From Heliocidaris tuberculata (taxonomy: Eukaryota > Echinodermata > Echinoidea > Camarodonta > Echinometridae): 64,000 bases of DNA. A model generated the notes under the pieces. It did not search any database and was not told the DNA's origin. It saw nothing but the letters and a program-made list of their open reading frames with translations. The stretch is taken from positions 15,626,076 through 15,690,075 of the forward strand of contig CM046844.1 of NCBI GenBank assembly GCA_025618425.1, read 5' to 3'. Positions 12,243-23,402 of this stretch are shown piece after piece. Made by a program: the position numbers and the translations under genes. Every line of letters begins with the position of its first letter. Position 1 is the first letter of the stretch.

Positions 12243-13127
12243 GTAAGTAAAGGTCGATACGAATTTAATGTTATTGCTGCTTTTTTCCACATCAGGGCTC
12301 GTCCAAGTCAAAAGGAAAAGGGGAAGAAAGGAGGGAGAGGGGAAGTCAACCTAATAAGAACATGATACGACCTTCTCCCACACCTTCTCATTATTGGATG
12401 GACCTTCTTCATCAATGGCCGAATCCATGCTCTACCATTGCTGTAATCCACCTGTCTCATGAAACCTAAGCCTGAGCGGGTCCGAGCCCTTTGATAGGAC
12501 AGACTATGTGGGCTAAATACTAAAAATCACAATTCACCCCTCTAGACCAGACACAATCCACAGTAGACATGATAATGGTGATACCAATGGCAAGAAAGGA
12601 TGTAGATACTTCCCCGTTATTGTATTAGTAGTCTATGATAAAAAGAAAAATTACCAGCCGAAACGAAAAGCTCACATTAATTATATTTTCTTGGAGCCTG
12701 AGCGGGTCCGAGCCCTTTGATAGGACAGACTATGTGGGCTAAATACTAAAAATCACAATTCACCCCTCTAGACCAGACACAATCCACAGTAGACATGATA
12801 ATGGTGATACCAATGGCAAGAAAGGATGTAGATACTTCCCCGTTATTGTATTAGTAGTCTATGATAAAAAGAAAAATTACCAGCCGAAACGAAAAGCTCA
12901 CATTAATTATATTTTCTTGTATAGTCATAGTCATTCAAAAATAATTGGTTTCCTACTAACTTCCTCTAGTGTTTATGAGTTTGTGTTATCGTGGTAAAAA
13001 AAAGATTGTTGATCCACTTCCTTATTTACGACCGCAAGTTTAAGAACGATCGACTTAACCCAGAAATATACAAAAATTTTCGTGGTATCCACCAAATTGT
13101 AGTGTAACTATTCTATTTTTGTTGAAG
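12243..13127 (+). other. Intron after SRCR exon 5
   Basis: Mostly filled by a two-copy tandem duplication (12469-12919). The rest is AT-rich without gene signal. It ends GTTGAAG before exon 6. Confidence 0.6.
12469..12919 (+). repeat. 226-bp tandem duplication, two copies
   Basis: AGCCTGAGCGGGTCCGAGCC starts at 12469 and again at 12695. The two 225-226-bp copies look identical by eye. This implies a very recent duplication, or an assembly artefact. Confidence 0.92.
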
Positions 13128-13454
13128 GTTATTTGGAAGGAGCTGTCCGCCTTGTGGGTGGTTCCCGTCCGGACGAAGGCCGGGTAGAGATCTTCCATGA
13201 TGACCAATGGGGGACAGTCTGTCATGACGGTTGGACTGACGTTGATGCGCGGGTAGTTTGTCGACAGCTGGGACACTCAGGTGATGTTGGCAGAGCTAGG
13301 AATGGACTTTTTACATACGGCGTGGGATCTGGTCCGATATACCTAGATAATGTCAACTGCCAGGGCAAGGAAGACAGACTGGATGAATGTAGCCATAATG
13401 GATGGGGCAACAGCAATTGCTATCATTCCCAAGATGCTGGAGTTCAATGCTTTA
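13128..13454 (+). CDS. SRCR exon 6 of gene A
   Basis: A 109-codon phase 1-1 exon. It encodes a canonical SRCR domain: EGAVRLVGGSRPDEGRVEIF, QWGTVCHDGWTDVDARVVCR, GSGPIYLDNVNCQG, NGWGNSNCYHSQDAGVQC. Six group A cysteines are present. The aspartate after the first cysteine is histidine (CHD). It is the second SRCR exon within the inverted-arm unit and resembles exon 4 more than exon 5, so the pair is not a simple duplicate of each other. Donor GTAAGT. Confidence 0.92.
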
Positions 13455-14555
13455 GTAAGTCAAAAGAAACTAAATGAATGTTTATAATCTCTGAATGTTC
13501 TAAAATATGCTACATCTGTTGTTGTTGTTGTTGTTTTTTTTTTTTAAATCAATATTTATTTCCAGTAGCTACATCCGCTGACACATCCGAAAAGAGGAAT
13601 TTTCTGTAGGAAGGTAAAAATAACCTGGCCATAAAAAATTTAAGTTCCAAAACATTCTTCGTCCATTTCAGTAAAGTTCGGAAACATGCTAAATCCTTCG
13701 AATGACGTTCTTTCCATGAACCCCCTAATCAGAGAGTAGCATGACATTTATAAATGAATGATCGTGCTCAGACCGTCGGTTTCTAACACAATAGAAGTAA
13801 GTTTGCTTCATTGTCTACAGGGTAGGTATGAAAATTAAGATTTCGGTTCCAAAACATGCTACATCATTATATCTGCTGGCTGGGACTGGACCGTTACAAT
13901 GTCTTACTAGATTATATTACATCTGAACCGGTTTCCAGTATCATTCTGTAAGAACACCTGTAAATGTTTGCATATTGTAATCTTCACTTATATCTTGCCA
14001 TTGTATTGTTATACATGCATGCTATACGACTCCATTGCTACTATGTTGCAGTTCTCTTCCTTCCTCTTTCCTCCTAGTTCCCAATCCTTTTTTTCTCCCT
14101 CTCTTTGTCTGTCCCTCTCTTCTTTTCTTCTATTTAAACTGTACTTGTGCTTTCGGGCGTACCCGTTTCAAGTGTAAGCTTACTGGGATTCGCGCCTTCT
14201 TCCTTGTATTTAAAGTTATTTCAATCTAAATACTGTATGTTACTCTTTATTTTATTTTACTGTGTGAACAAATGTTAAATGTCCACAGGAACGATGGCAG
14301 AATCTAAATGTTAATTTGGATTGACTTTGAATACATCAACAGGGTTATACGATTAATCGAAACAAATCAATGGCACCTGGGTTCTTTTAAAAGTTTGTTA
14401 GGAAATATTCTGAAGTCCAGTCAGTAAAGTTTAAAATTTACTGAATTATTTTTATTTGTTATAATTTGTCTTCTCCATCCATTTTCTTTACTAAATGAGA
14501 ACAATATTTTGTGGGTCATAGCAGGCCTTTCTGGATAATGTCAAATTTCAGAGTA
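13455..14555 (+). other. Intron stretch after SRCR exon 6
   Basis: AT-rich, with a (GTT)n run near 13520 and a pyrimidine-rich patch near 14060-14130. No gene, RNA or clear mobile element recognised. Confidence 0.5.
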
Positions 14556-16085
14556 GGCAAAAGTAACGGCACATTGAACATGTTGAATGCCGTTTAAATG
14601 GTAATTAAATTTATCCGATGATAAATGCTATAAAATTTTTGGTTAAAATTGCAACAGATTTTGATGAAACCAAAACATACTCTCCAAAAAACAATTCTTT
14701 ATTGGTATTTACATTTCCAACGAAATATCATTTTCCTCAACAAATATTTGAGATTTCGGTTGAAAATGTAGCGGTCTCGTATTACTTTCATGGGTAGGGA
14801 ATAATGGACCATTTACCTATGACGTCATTAAGGAGATTATTTCATTAGGTAAACAAATTTTTGTCATTATTTCGGTACCCTGAGAAATAAAAAGAATTGC
14901 TGAAAGCATTGGTAAACCTTACTAGTGTGTGTCTGTGTTCATGTTTATGCAAATTATGCAAACGTGCTTAAGGGTCTGGTATTCCCTACACCTACCCTAA
15001 GGTTGTACATCGCAAGAAGTGAACTTCATGTGTCCATATAAAGGTTAAAGTTGTGAAGGTCAAGACTTAAAGTCACACAAAAGGTCAAAGGTCTGTCAGA
15101 GTCAACAAAAAGGTCAAAGTCACGAAATTCAAAGGTAATGACAGGTGCTCGGGGGGGGGGGGGGGGAGGAGGTTTGTTTTCTCCGAGGACTTTTGATATA
15201 TTTTTTCTTGTTGTTGATTGGGAACGCTTGAATCTGATACATTGCACCATGACTAGTTTTGTGATACAAAACTTATTTATTTTGCCTAATTAGTAGATGC
15301 TGTGGTTGATTGTTAAATCCTGTGAATTTTAAGCAAAACTGGTATTGGTACTGTTGTTGATCGGCCTTGATTGTGAACTCCTAAATCTAAGGAACTTTCC
15401 CTTTTTTGTGTTCTTTTGTGATTTATAACTCGTGATGATGTCAACACTTGCGAATTGTTATCTCAGGGATGGGAGGAGATAATATAGATGATATTTAGTG
15501 AATAATTCTTCATTGCTGTAAAATGTGTACATGTATCACTAAAATTTACTAAGTGTGTTTGTACAGCATGCGCACACCAAATTCCTAGGTTATCAACATA
15601 GTACTTCAACATTGAAGAACCAATCTCAAGTAATAAATCTCCAGATTTTATTCTTATTTGTCTCACTGGACTGTTTGTGTTGATGCCACATGCCATCTGA
15701 GGTCCTGCACAGCAATGCAGACTGGAAAATCTGGGAAAACTTTAAAAAAAAAGTATATATACATATATATATTAATACAGTCCGATGGCGCAAATCCCGG
15801 AGGGGATGGGGGTATGCATTAACCCCCCTCCCAGTTCTAATGTACGGGGGGGGGGGGGGGGGGGGGTGGCCTGTACAAATATACCCCCACTTTTTGATAA
15901 AAGATGGTAATTTGCAATCATTATATATGTATTTTCCATCTCAAATAAACAATAATTCCATGTAATATTAATAGATTACATGTAATTTCAGTACAAACTA
16001 AGACATTTTCAGGCTCGTATTATCAAATTTTTGTGGCGGGCTCCGCGCGCCCAACTATATTTCAACATTAAAATAGTCAAACAGG

Positions 16086-16128
<43 letters not shown>

Positions 16129-16237
16129 GCCTATAGAGGCGCTTAGCGCCTTCGGCGCTTGCGTTTGCCAGAATGATAACTTCTCACTCTTTGGACCCCC
16201 CCCCCTTTTTTTTAAAACCTGGATCCGCCCTTGTAAC
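14556..16237 (-). repeat. Right arm of the 8.2-kb unit
   Basis: Reverse complement of 8001-9487, with ~200 bp of extra sequence at ~15620-15830. Its own poly-G tracts (15151, 15846) and (AT)n run (16089-16126) match those of the left arm. Extra sequence in one arm shows the arms have diverged since the inversion formed. Confidence 0.85.
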
Positions 16238-16386
16238 CATGGTGTATATACAGTGTCTTTCCGTTCATTTTCCTTACAAAGTGAGAAAGTCTGTCAGTGG
16301 ACCTTCAAATTCGATTTTTAGGTTTCAAAATGGTATATTATTCTCAGGTTGCGAAGTGAACCCCTACCCCGCATACACCCCCCCCC

Positions 16387-16424
<38 letters not shown>

Positions 16425-16552
16425 GCATTATATCCTATTGCTTTTTTAGAAGTGTCTAGGCATTTTATCAGGTATTCTTAAAACATATTCGTATATTGAG
16501 GGTAGGTACTCATGGGGGACTGCCTCCCCCGCCTCATATGCCTGTAACCTCT

Positions 16553-16665
16553 GGGCCCAATCTTATAAACATTTGTGATTGATTCGAATCGATCGCAACC
16601 TCTATCTCTTAAGTACACACAAAAAAAACTTTAAATCAATCGCAACTGTTTATAAGACAGAACCC
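16553..16665. mobile_element. MITE, diverged copy of the 2636-2768 family
   Basis: Starts GGGCCCAATCTTATAAAC and ends GTTTATAAGACAGAACCC, with the same GATTGATTCGAATCGATCGC interior as the copy at 2636. Confidence 0.8.
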
Positions 16666-17164
16666 TGGTGTATAATCAAAGTCCGATCATTTTCTAAGCT
16701 GTCGAAATGGTCGGGATGACACCAATATATGTTTGCAAATTTGATACCCCTTGAACCCACTGGAAATGTTCTATCTACGACGCGATTTATCCAAAGAAAA
16801 TGTAGGAAATTTAGAACTTGATGGATGGTTAGGCCTATAGATATGAAAAGAATATATCCGTGAGTCACACCTCTCATAAATTAGTGAACATGTTTTTATA
16901 TATTTCTTATAGTCATAGAATCTTTTTTCCTGTACCAATCGCCTTCTGTATTCACTGACTCATTATTAGAATATGACTAATGTAATGCACACATCTATAT
17001 CCTTAAGTGTTGGAAAGAAACTGTTGAGGAAGCTTTGTGAAAACCAATATAATTTGGGGCTATTTTTTTTCCTGAACCCCTTGAAAATGTCAGTAAAACT
17101 CATAATACCTCAACAGGTCAATTTTGTTACTAAAGGATTATTGCACTCGCTTTGTATATATTTT

Positions 17165-17636
17165 CTGGGTCTGACCAATTTGACTACTGGGTAGGGTGGT
17201 TTACGAAACGAACTCTGGCGAGAATCACTCCTCGGTAATTTCCTACACTAACTTTAACCCTGGGCAAATGCTCGAGCGGATAATTTTTTTTTACAATTCA
17301 CTAAATAAACTCGCAATACTACTGGGTCTGACCAAGTTGACTACTGGGTAGGGTGGTTTACGAAACGACCTCTGGCGAGAATCACTCCTCGGTAATTTCC
17401 TACACTAACTTTAACCCTGGGCAAATGCTCGAGCGGATAATTTTTTTTTACAATTCACTAAATAAACTCGCAATACTACTGGGTCTGACCAAGTTGACTA
17501 CTGGGTAGGGTGGTTTACGAAACGACCTCTGGCGAGAATCACTCCTCGGTAATTTCCTACACTAACTTTAACCCTGGGCAAATGCTCGAGCGGATAATTT
17601 TTTTTTTACAATTCACTAAATAAACTCGCAATACTA
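17165..17636 (+). repeat. 157-bp tandem repeat, three copies
   Basis: CTGGGTCTGACCAA begins at 17165, 17322 and 17479. Copies 2 and 3 appear identical apart from one T in a poly-T run; copy 1 has a few substitutions. Confidence 0.92.
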
Positions 17637-17730
17637 CCATACCCCTATATCTTTCAACAAATGATTTCCCAAAGGAAATGTCGCCAAAACAAATTTCCTA
17701 TCACTGTAATAATAAGCACGTAGAAAACCT

Positions 17731-17937
17731 TACCCCAGTTCTATAAAGCTCATTATCTATTGGAACAATTATAATAACTGACGTAACCTTCTGAAATGCG
17801 GGCATAGTTGTGATTAAATTTGTTATAGAATTTTACCCCAGTTCTATAAAGCTCATTATCTATTGGAACAATTATAATAACTGACGTAACCTTCTGAAAT
17901 GCGGGCATAGTTGTGATTAAATTTGTTATAGAATTTT
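17731..17937 (+). repeat. 103-bp tandem duplication, two copies
   Basis: TACCCCAGTTCTATAAAGCT starts at 17731 and 17834, apparently identical. The copy junction reads GAATTTTACC. The segment GAGCTTTATGAAAC at 17957 may be the far end of the same MITE. Confidence 0.9.
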
Positions 17938-18027
17938 AGCAGTTGTTATGTGTAATGAGCTTTATGAAACAGATACCTGATATCATCAACTTAGTCCTCT
18001 TTGCTTCCCTTTGTCTGATCTCTCTAG

Positions 18028-18390
18028 TTCCGACGACAGTACCACCGCCCGTCACCATTTCCACCATAAGCGACGTTCGCTTGGTAAACGGCTCGTCTGA
18101 CAACGAAGGTCGGCTAGAGGTCTACGGTAATGGGCAATGGGGCACAGTGTGTGACAACGGCTTAGCTAGATACTCCCTAGCAAAGGTCGTATGTCGGCAG
18201 TTGGGATACCCCACGTGGGACGTTGAAGCAGTTGGAGGGGCGTTTTTCGGGAGTGGGGCGGGACCGATCTGGTTAGGTGACGTTTACTGCACCGGCTCAG
18301 AGGAAAGCCTGAACGGTTGTTCCTATGACAGGTTGAATAACATCCAACCTGCTTACTGCACACACAGTGAAGATATAGGAGTGAGGTGTC
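18028..18390 (+). CDS. SRCR exon 7 of gene A with Pro/Thr linker
   Basis: A 121-codon phase 1-1 exon, longer than the others because it starts with a stalk-like PTTVPPPVTISTIS linker. The SRCR domain follows: SDVRLVNGSSDNEGRLEVYG, QWGTVCDNGLARYSLAKVVC, GAGPIWLGDVYCTG, and a final THSEDIGVRC. Six cysteines. The GWG loop is replaced by DRLNNIQPAY. The acceptor has a long pyrimidine tract (CTCTTTGCTTCCC...TCTCTAG). That tract is open in frame back to an ATG at 17964 and reads like a signal peptide, so an alternative first exon cannot be excluded. The donor GTAAGT immediately follows one base after the last cysteine codon. Confidence 0.88.
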
Positions 18391-18764
18391 GTAAGTAAAC
18401 CATGTTGTTCCTTTAGTCATGTCCTGTAGTTTCAAAGCTGTAAATCAATGCTCTTGCTATGCTGTCATATATGTTATATAAAAAAAACAATATTATATTC
18501 CCCCAAACAAGTTGAACTTGTCGTAGTAGACCCCATCATTTTGTCTGTCTGTCGTCGACCATTGTCGACGGGTCTTTTAAAATTTATACTCGAAATTACA
18601 TATTGGACCTATTTCGACTGCTTGTAAATTATACTGTAGAAAACAGCGCATATTGTTTCTGTTATCCAATTATAGGACAAGATGAGAAGGAAATGTTAAT
18701 CTAGATGTATTCCAACCTAAAGGAGTTGCTGTTTTCATTTATGAATTTTCATTTATGAATTTAG
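18391..18764 (+). other. Last intron of gene A
   Basis: AT-rich with no further feature. A repeated TTTTCATTTATGAATTT just before 18764 leads into the acceptor TTTAG. Confidence 0.5.
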
Positions 18765-18997
18765 CCCCACAACCTATGACGTCTCCCCGGGTGATAGGCA
18801 CCATGTCCTTTGTTGGTGTGTCTTTGGCTTTGCTGACATTGGTATGGATCATAGCAGTGTGGCATACATGTAGTCACTCCACGACCGTCAAAACGACTCA
18901 ATCAACAAACCAGGACATACCCCTTGACGCTATCAATTCTCGATCTACCACAACTACCACTCCTACCAGCAATGAAGCAACTGCATGTACCCGATGA
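18765..18997 (+). CDS. Terminal exon of gene A: transmembrane helix and tail
   Basis: Spliced in phase 1 from SRCR exon 7, this gives 76 complete codons and a stop at 18995-18997. It encodes a short Pro-rich juxtamembrane segment, a ~22-residue hydrophobic helix (GTMSFVGVSLALLTLVWIIA, then VW), and a ~44-residue Ser/Thr-rich tail starting HTCSHSTTVKTT. The tail has no tyrosine, so no ITAM or ITIM-like motif. The cysteine next to the helix could be palmitoylated (inference). The acceptor is TGAATTTAG. A second frame overlapping the tail stays open to 19129 and looks protein-like, so the tail may have been changed by a frameshift or may be spliced differently. Confidence 0.78.
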
Positions 18998-19130
18998 AGT
19001 CACATCTTTGTTTCCATTCCGTCAGCCTCCTGAAAGTGCAATGGCTGCTGACTCGGTCTCACTACCTCCTCCGACATCATACGCTTCCTCACAAGATGTG
19101 AAATTCTACGCTTTGCCAAGATCTAATTAG
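18998..19130 (+). other. Possible alternative or lost cytoplasmic tail, other frame
   Basis: In the frame offset from the tail of gene A, codons run open from 18924 to a TAG ending at 19130. The part after 18970 reads MKQLHVPDEVTSLFPFRQPP, then a Ser/Pro-rich stretch and DVKFYALPRSN. It has tyrosines (TSYASS, KFYALP) that the in-frame tail lacks. It may be 3' UTR by chance, a frameshifted old tail, or an alternatively spliced tail. Confidence 0.35.
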
Positions 19131-19598
19131 GTACTAGCGAAATCAAGGGTACAACGAAAATATCCATCGTTTTATCTTATCTTCATCATCTACCTTCTAC
19201 ATAATGACATAATGATAATGACAATGATTTTTATGAGATGCATTTATCAACTTACCTCCAGAGATACTCAATGAGAGCAGCCTAAGAGTAAAAAGTGATT
19301 AACAATATCATGGCCATCATATATATATTTTTTCCCCTCAAAGAGCTCCCCCTACATGCCCTAGCTTTTATACAATAGAAAGTCTTTTCAATTCTGGTGC
19401 CTTTGAGGCATCCGTGAAGTGGCCGGAAACTCATAAAACATCCCCCTTTTTTAATACAGATTTTTCAAGATTTCCTGAATGTTTTTTAAAAACCTTTAAT
19501 ATTTGTTATGTTTCGAGACTCTACTGTTTTCTTTCAGTGGATATCGTAACGTAATTCTATTATTATTTTTGTAATTATAATTTTCATTTAAAAAATCG

Positions 19599-19604
19599 AA
19601 TAAA
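19599..19604 (+). terminator. Candidate poly(A) signal of gene A
   Basis: AATAAA about 600 bp after the stop codon, in an AT-rich stretch. First plausible signal seen; not confirmed. Confidence 0.35.
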
Positions 19605-20041
19605 AAAACACGAATTTTTTAACATAAAGTGCCTTTTATACAATATTGTTAACACTTTGTTTGCTGAAGGTGGAAATTGTTTTGTTTTAATACCCTTTGA
19701 AAAGGAAAATCGAACGGTAATGAAATTCTAAAAGCACATTTCATGATCAAAGTCTGAGATTTCAAATTATTAGGAATATGTCTTTTACAAGATTTCAGAT
19801 TTTACCTGGAATAGTTTAAATAATTTGAATTTTATAAGGTTTAAATAGTTTTACAAAGCTAATACCAATTAATGTTAATCAAGTAGACCTCATCGGTAAT
19901 AACAGCTGTTCATTTGCTGAAAATGTTTATGTTACATTGTTTACGCTTCATCTTTCATCATAACTTGGAATTTAAAGAAAATCACAACGCTATTCAACTT
20001 TGTAAAGCTTAACTTTTATAATGAAACAAAAGTAGAACTTA

Positions 20042-21044
20042 CACAGTGCGTATCAACCAAAAAAAGTATACCAACTTCGGTAGCCTCATATGAAAATTTC
20101 ACATTATCTTTGACCTTGATATTTATTTGATGGTAAAGAGTAACGAATGATCTATCTAATGATACCTTATTCGTAACTTGACTGCCACGGATGACTGAAC
20201 ACCAGGGTTTTCAAAAAGAGTCATCAAAATCTCCTTGTTCCAAGTTTGAGCTGATTTAACGAATTATATTTATACTTTGGTCCAGTACCCTTGGAAACGT
20301 TATTTCTTGCTCGTGCTTTCAATGATTCATGGTTAAAATGATTCAAGGTATCCATGCTTTCACAGGGCCTTGATTCATTTCATAGCCTAATTTTACTTCA
20401 TTTTTAATAGCTTGCAGACTTCTAGTCTTATGTTATCATCTTGTCACAAAAACGCTCTGCTCATAATTATGTCATTTGCACCACCTCGCCTCTATAGGCT
20501 ATGTATCTCATAATCAGTGGTTTTCTAACCAAAAAGACTAATGGAATATAAGGACAGATAACTATCAAGGATAACTAAGAAATTAATTGACAGTGGACTT
20601 TCATGATAAAGATATCCCAAATAAACTTTGTCCATTGTAAATGACTAGATGAAGAAGGGCTTACCTTGAACAAGGGATTCAGAGAAAGCCACCTGTGTCA
20701 TCATGACAAAAATTTAATATCATAGATTTTGCTTGTAAGAAGCATTTTCGGGAATTTGAGTTGCTATTTATACTTTTGCTACTCAGATGCACAAAATCAA
20801 TTAAGAAAAAGCTTCGCAATTGTTTTCAGACTGAAATAATACATTTTGGCTTGAATGGGTTTTGAAACGAACATGACTTTATAAAAGCCCTGGTGCTCAG
20901 TTATACGAGCCAGCAAAATTATGAATAAGGTATCATTAGACAAATTATTAGTTACTCTTTACCATAAAATAAATAAATGGTCACAGAGAATGTTAAATCT
21001 CTATATAGAGCTACCAAATATGTGTATACTTTTTATACGCACTG
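20042..21044. mobile_element. Tc1/mariner-like non-autonomous element
   Basis: The ends CACAGTGCGTATCAACC and TATACGCACTG are inverted and each is flanked by TA. The arms pair for ~180 bp (for example AATGATACCTTATTCGTAAC inverted near 20930). The ~640-bp middle has no transposase frame. It lies ~440 bp beyond the candidate end of gene A. Confidence 0.8.
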
Positions 21045-22406
21045 TATAACAAATCATTAGTAAAAAATATTTAAATATCAGAAAACCTGTTATGAAGTAA
21101 AGGTTTAGAAGACAGATGTAAAGTTTTCACTCCCCTAATCGCTTGACTAAAACTTTGGATAGCTGATAGCTATTGAGTTAAATTTACAAAAAACATCCCC
21201 ATGATAAAGCCTCAGGTATTTCTTCTGGTAGACCTGTTGAAAATTGTTAAACATATAAATTACAAAATTGTATAGGAATAGAAGTGTAACTCGTATATGG
21301 ACAATTAGGTCCTCGTTCGATGTGAAGATGTGTGTAGATGGTGTGTGGTGTGTGGTGTGTGTGTGTGTGTGTGTGCTTGTGAATCTTTTTTTTAATTAAT
21401 TGAAGTGTTTGAATTTCGATAGCATCGTACTTGAAACTTCTAGAATGTAAATAGTATACTGAAATGTGGATGATCGTGTATGCAAATATAGTGAATGATA
21501 CTGACAGTATTGACATGATTTGTGCTCATGTGTAAATTCACTTAGTTACACTTTGACATGAAAGCAGAGTACATAATTATTTTTCGTCGTAAGGGAATTC
21601 GGTAAATACAATTAACCATATTCGACAATTTTCTATGAAATTTATTTATTGCAGATAAAGCTTTTATTTCTTTTGTATCTATTTTACTTCTTTTCACAAA
21701 GTTCACTTTCGGTATACAAATGTAGATCAATAAAGAAAAAAATAAAGTCAAATAACGCATGCAATCATAATAAACGTTTCCTGTAATAACTCTTTTCGAT
21801 AATCTTTATTGAGTACTTATTATAATAGTGGAGAGTGTAAAACTTTTGTTTGTTTTTGTCGATGTAAGATGAGAAGTTCAAAAGAGACGTGTCTCTTCGT
21901 GATTTCGAGAAGGAACAGGCAGAGACGATACAGAGAATGGGTAGAGATTTGAGGATATGAAGAGCAAACAAAGCTTTCTCGATATTTTCCGGTAATTATT
22001 TTCAGTTCTAAGAAAGTTAGTGTGGATGTGGGGGGGGGGGGGGGTGTAGGAGTTACAAAAACAAAAACTTTTCCGGCCTGTAAAAGGCCCTTTCTAAGGA
22101 ATGGTTAGGAGTAAATACAACATAACTAACTTCGTCATTCTCTTGTTATGAGCAGCGAAAGTACAGGCTGGCCTTTGAAGGATTTCAATTATTTATCCAT
22201 TATTTATCCATTCTGCTTATTTAAACATGTTTAGCTATTTCATAATATTTGTCTGGGGCTGCCATATTCTCAAGCGAATTGCTTATAATGGTAGTCCTTC
22301 TTCCGCAAATGACTTTATATTTGATGAATTACAATAATTTGACAATTTATCATTTCGTGTTTGTTTTTGAAAAATGATTGTTACATATACTTGCTATTTA
22401 TGATTT
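21045..22406. other. Intergenic, AT-rich
   Basis: No gene recognised. Contains (TG)n at ~21340-21375 and a poly-G tract at 22030. Open frames on the minus strand are short and compositionally random. Confidence 0.5.
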
Positions 22407-22597
22407 ATTGTCAAAAAGTACTTTTGTATTTTATTTTATATATGTTACCGAAAAATGTTGTACTTATATGAATGCAGAAGAAAATAAATCAAATCAAATC
22501 AAATATTGTCAAAAAGTACTTTTGTATTTTATTTTATATATGTTACCGAAAAATGTTGTACTTATATGAATGCAGAAGAAAATAAATCAAATCAAAA
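22407..22597 (+). mobile_element. Duplicated 3' end of a non-LTR retrotransposon
   Basis: Two ~97-bp copies starting ATTGTCAAAAAGTAC at 22407 and 22504. Each ends GAAAATAAATCAAATC with an AATCA-type tail, typical of CR1/L2-like 3' ends. The rest of the element is absent. Confidence 0.6.
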
Positions 22598-22969
22598 AAA
22601 AAAAAGTGCAGTAGTCCTATCATCTCGCACTTTAGAACCTCTCTTAAAAGCGTTACGACTGTCATGAGTTTGTGCATGCCAACTAGTACATACAAGTATT
22701 TATTTCAAAAGCTATATCAGCACGATTGGTTTAAAATAGGCCAATGAATAATATTTTGCGAAATTAGTAAAAAAAAAATATATCCTTGATTGGACTTAAT
22801 ACGTAGTAGGTAAGGAGGAAGATTTCATTTCATCTGAATAATTCTGGAAGATACCAAAATCTGAAGTATTCGGTAGGCTATACAATTTTTGCTGAAAGCC
22901 TTATACATGTAAAGATCATTTATACGCTGAGTCGCAATCTTTTTTTTTCTCCAGCCCTCAAAAAGTCGC

Positions 22970-23130
22970 TCAGTGGCGGGGGGGGGGGGGGGGGGGGGGG
23001 GTATCAGACGTTTTTCTCCATGATTCTCTGACAAGGAAAAAAAAAAAAGGTAAAAAAAAAATTCCTGTCAAAAGTTGTCAGGGGGCAACCTGCCGCCCTG
23101 CCCCCCCCCCCCCCTTGGGTACGCTAGTGA
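22970..23130. mobile_element. hAT-type MITE fragment with G/C tracts
   Basis: Contains AAAAAGTCGCTCAGTGGCGG, poly-G, then ATTCTCTGACAAGGAAAA and poly-C. The same landmarks occur in the element at 31251-31603. Ends are eroded. Confidence 0.5.
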
Positions 23131-23134
23131 CTAC

Positions 23135-23402
23135 ATGATACCTTTAGTCGAAACGCAAGAAAGAAGTGCAAAGCCTTTAATCATTTACTGCATGATAGCT
23201 AACTCCAAATGCAAGAAAGAAAAGCAAAGGCTTTTCTCATTTAATACATGATACCTTTACTCGCAATGCTTTTCTTATTTACTAAATGAAACCTTTACTC
23301 GAAATACAAGAAAGAAAAGCAAAGGCTTTTCTCATTTACTACACGACCTTTACTCGAAATGCAAGAAAGAAAAGCATAGGCTTTTCTTATTTACTACACG
23401 AC
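23135..23402 (+). repeat. Minisatellite with internal hairpins
   Basis: Four to five degenerate ~60-70-bp units with the core CTTTACTCGAAATGCAAGAA, followed by an AAAGCAAAGGCTTTTC hairpin and TCATTTACTACATGA. Confidence 0.8.

Larger units (their letters stand above)
8001..16237. mobile_element. 8.2-kb inverted-arm unit enclosing SRCR exons 5-6
   Basis: The left arm (8001-~9487) and right arm (~14556-16237) are reverse complements, near-identical by eye over ~1.5 kb. The outer ends read GTGACAAGGGCGGATCCAGG and, inverted on the right, GTTACAAGGGCGGATCCAGG. CAAGGGCGGATCC resembles hAT-type MITE ends such as the one at 31251. The 8-mer CATGGTGT lies outside both ends (7995-8002 and 16238-16245), offset by 2 and 4 bases from the CAAGGG tips, so it may be a target duplication. 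No transposase frame is visible. The ~5-kb centre holds two intact receptor exons in sense orientation. Confidence 0.65.
16238..18027 (+). other. Intron stretch before SRCR exon 7
   Basis: Holds a (CA)n run at 16390-16422, a MITE (16553-16665), a three-copy 157-bp tandem repeat (17165-17636) and a two-copy 103-bp tandem repeat (17731-17937). No other gene signal. Confidence 0.6.
4246..18997 (+). other. Gene model A: SRCR-domain membrane receptor, 3' part
   Basis: Seven SRCR exons plus a terminal transmembrane exon are collinear on the + strand. Every internal exon begins with two bases completing a codon and ends after one base of a codon (phase 1-1), so any exon can be skipped or duplicated without shifting the frame. 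The 5' end (signal peptide and perhaps further SRCR exons) would be upstream of the window. Predicted topology is a type I membrane protein: extracellular SRCR array, one helix, short cytoplasmic tail. SRCR receptors bind polyanionic and microbial ligands in other animals; the ligand here is unknown. Whether all exons are joined in one transcript needs RNA evidence. Confidence 0.75.

Noticed and set aside
23135..23402. CRISPR-like array of direct repeats
   Set aside because: Units are degenerate, lack unique spacers and lie in an animal genome; it is a minisatellite.
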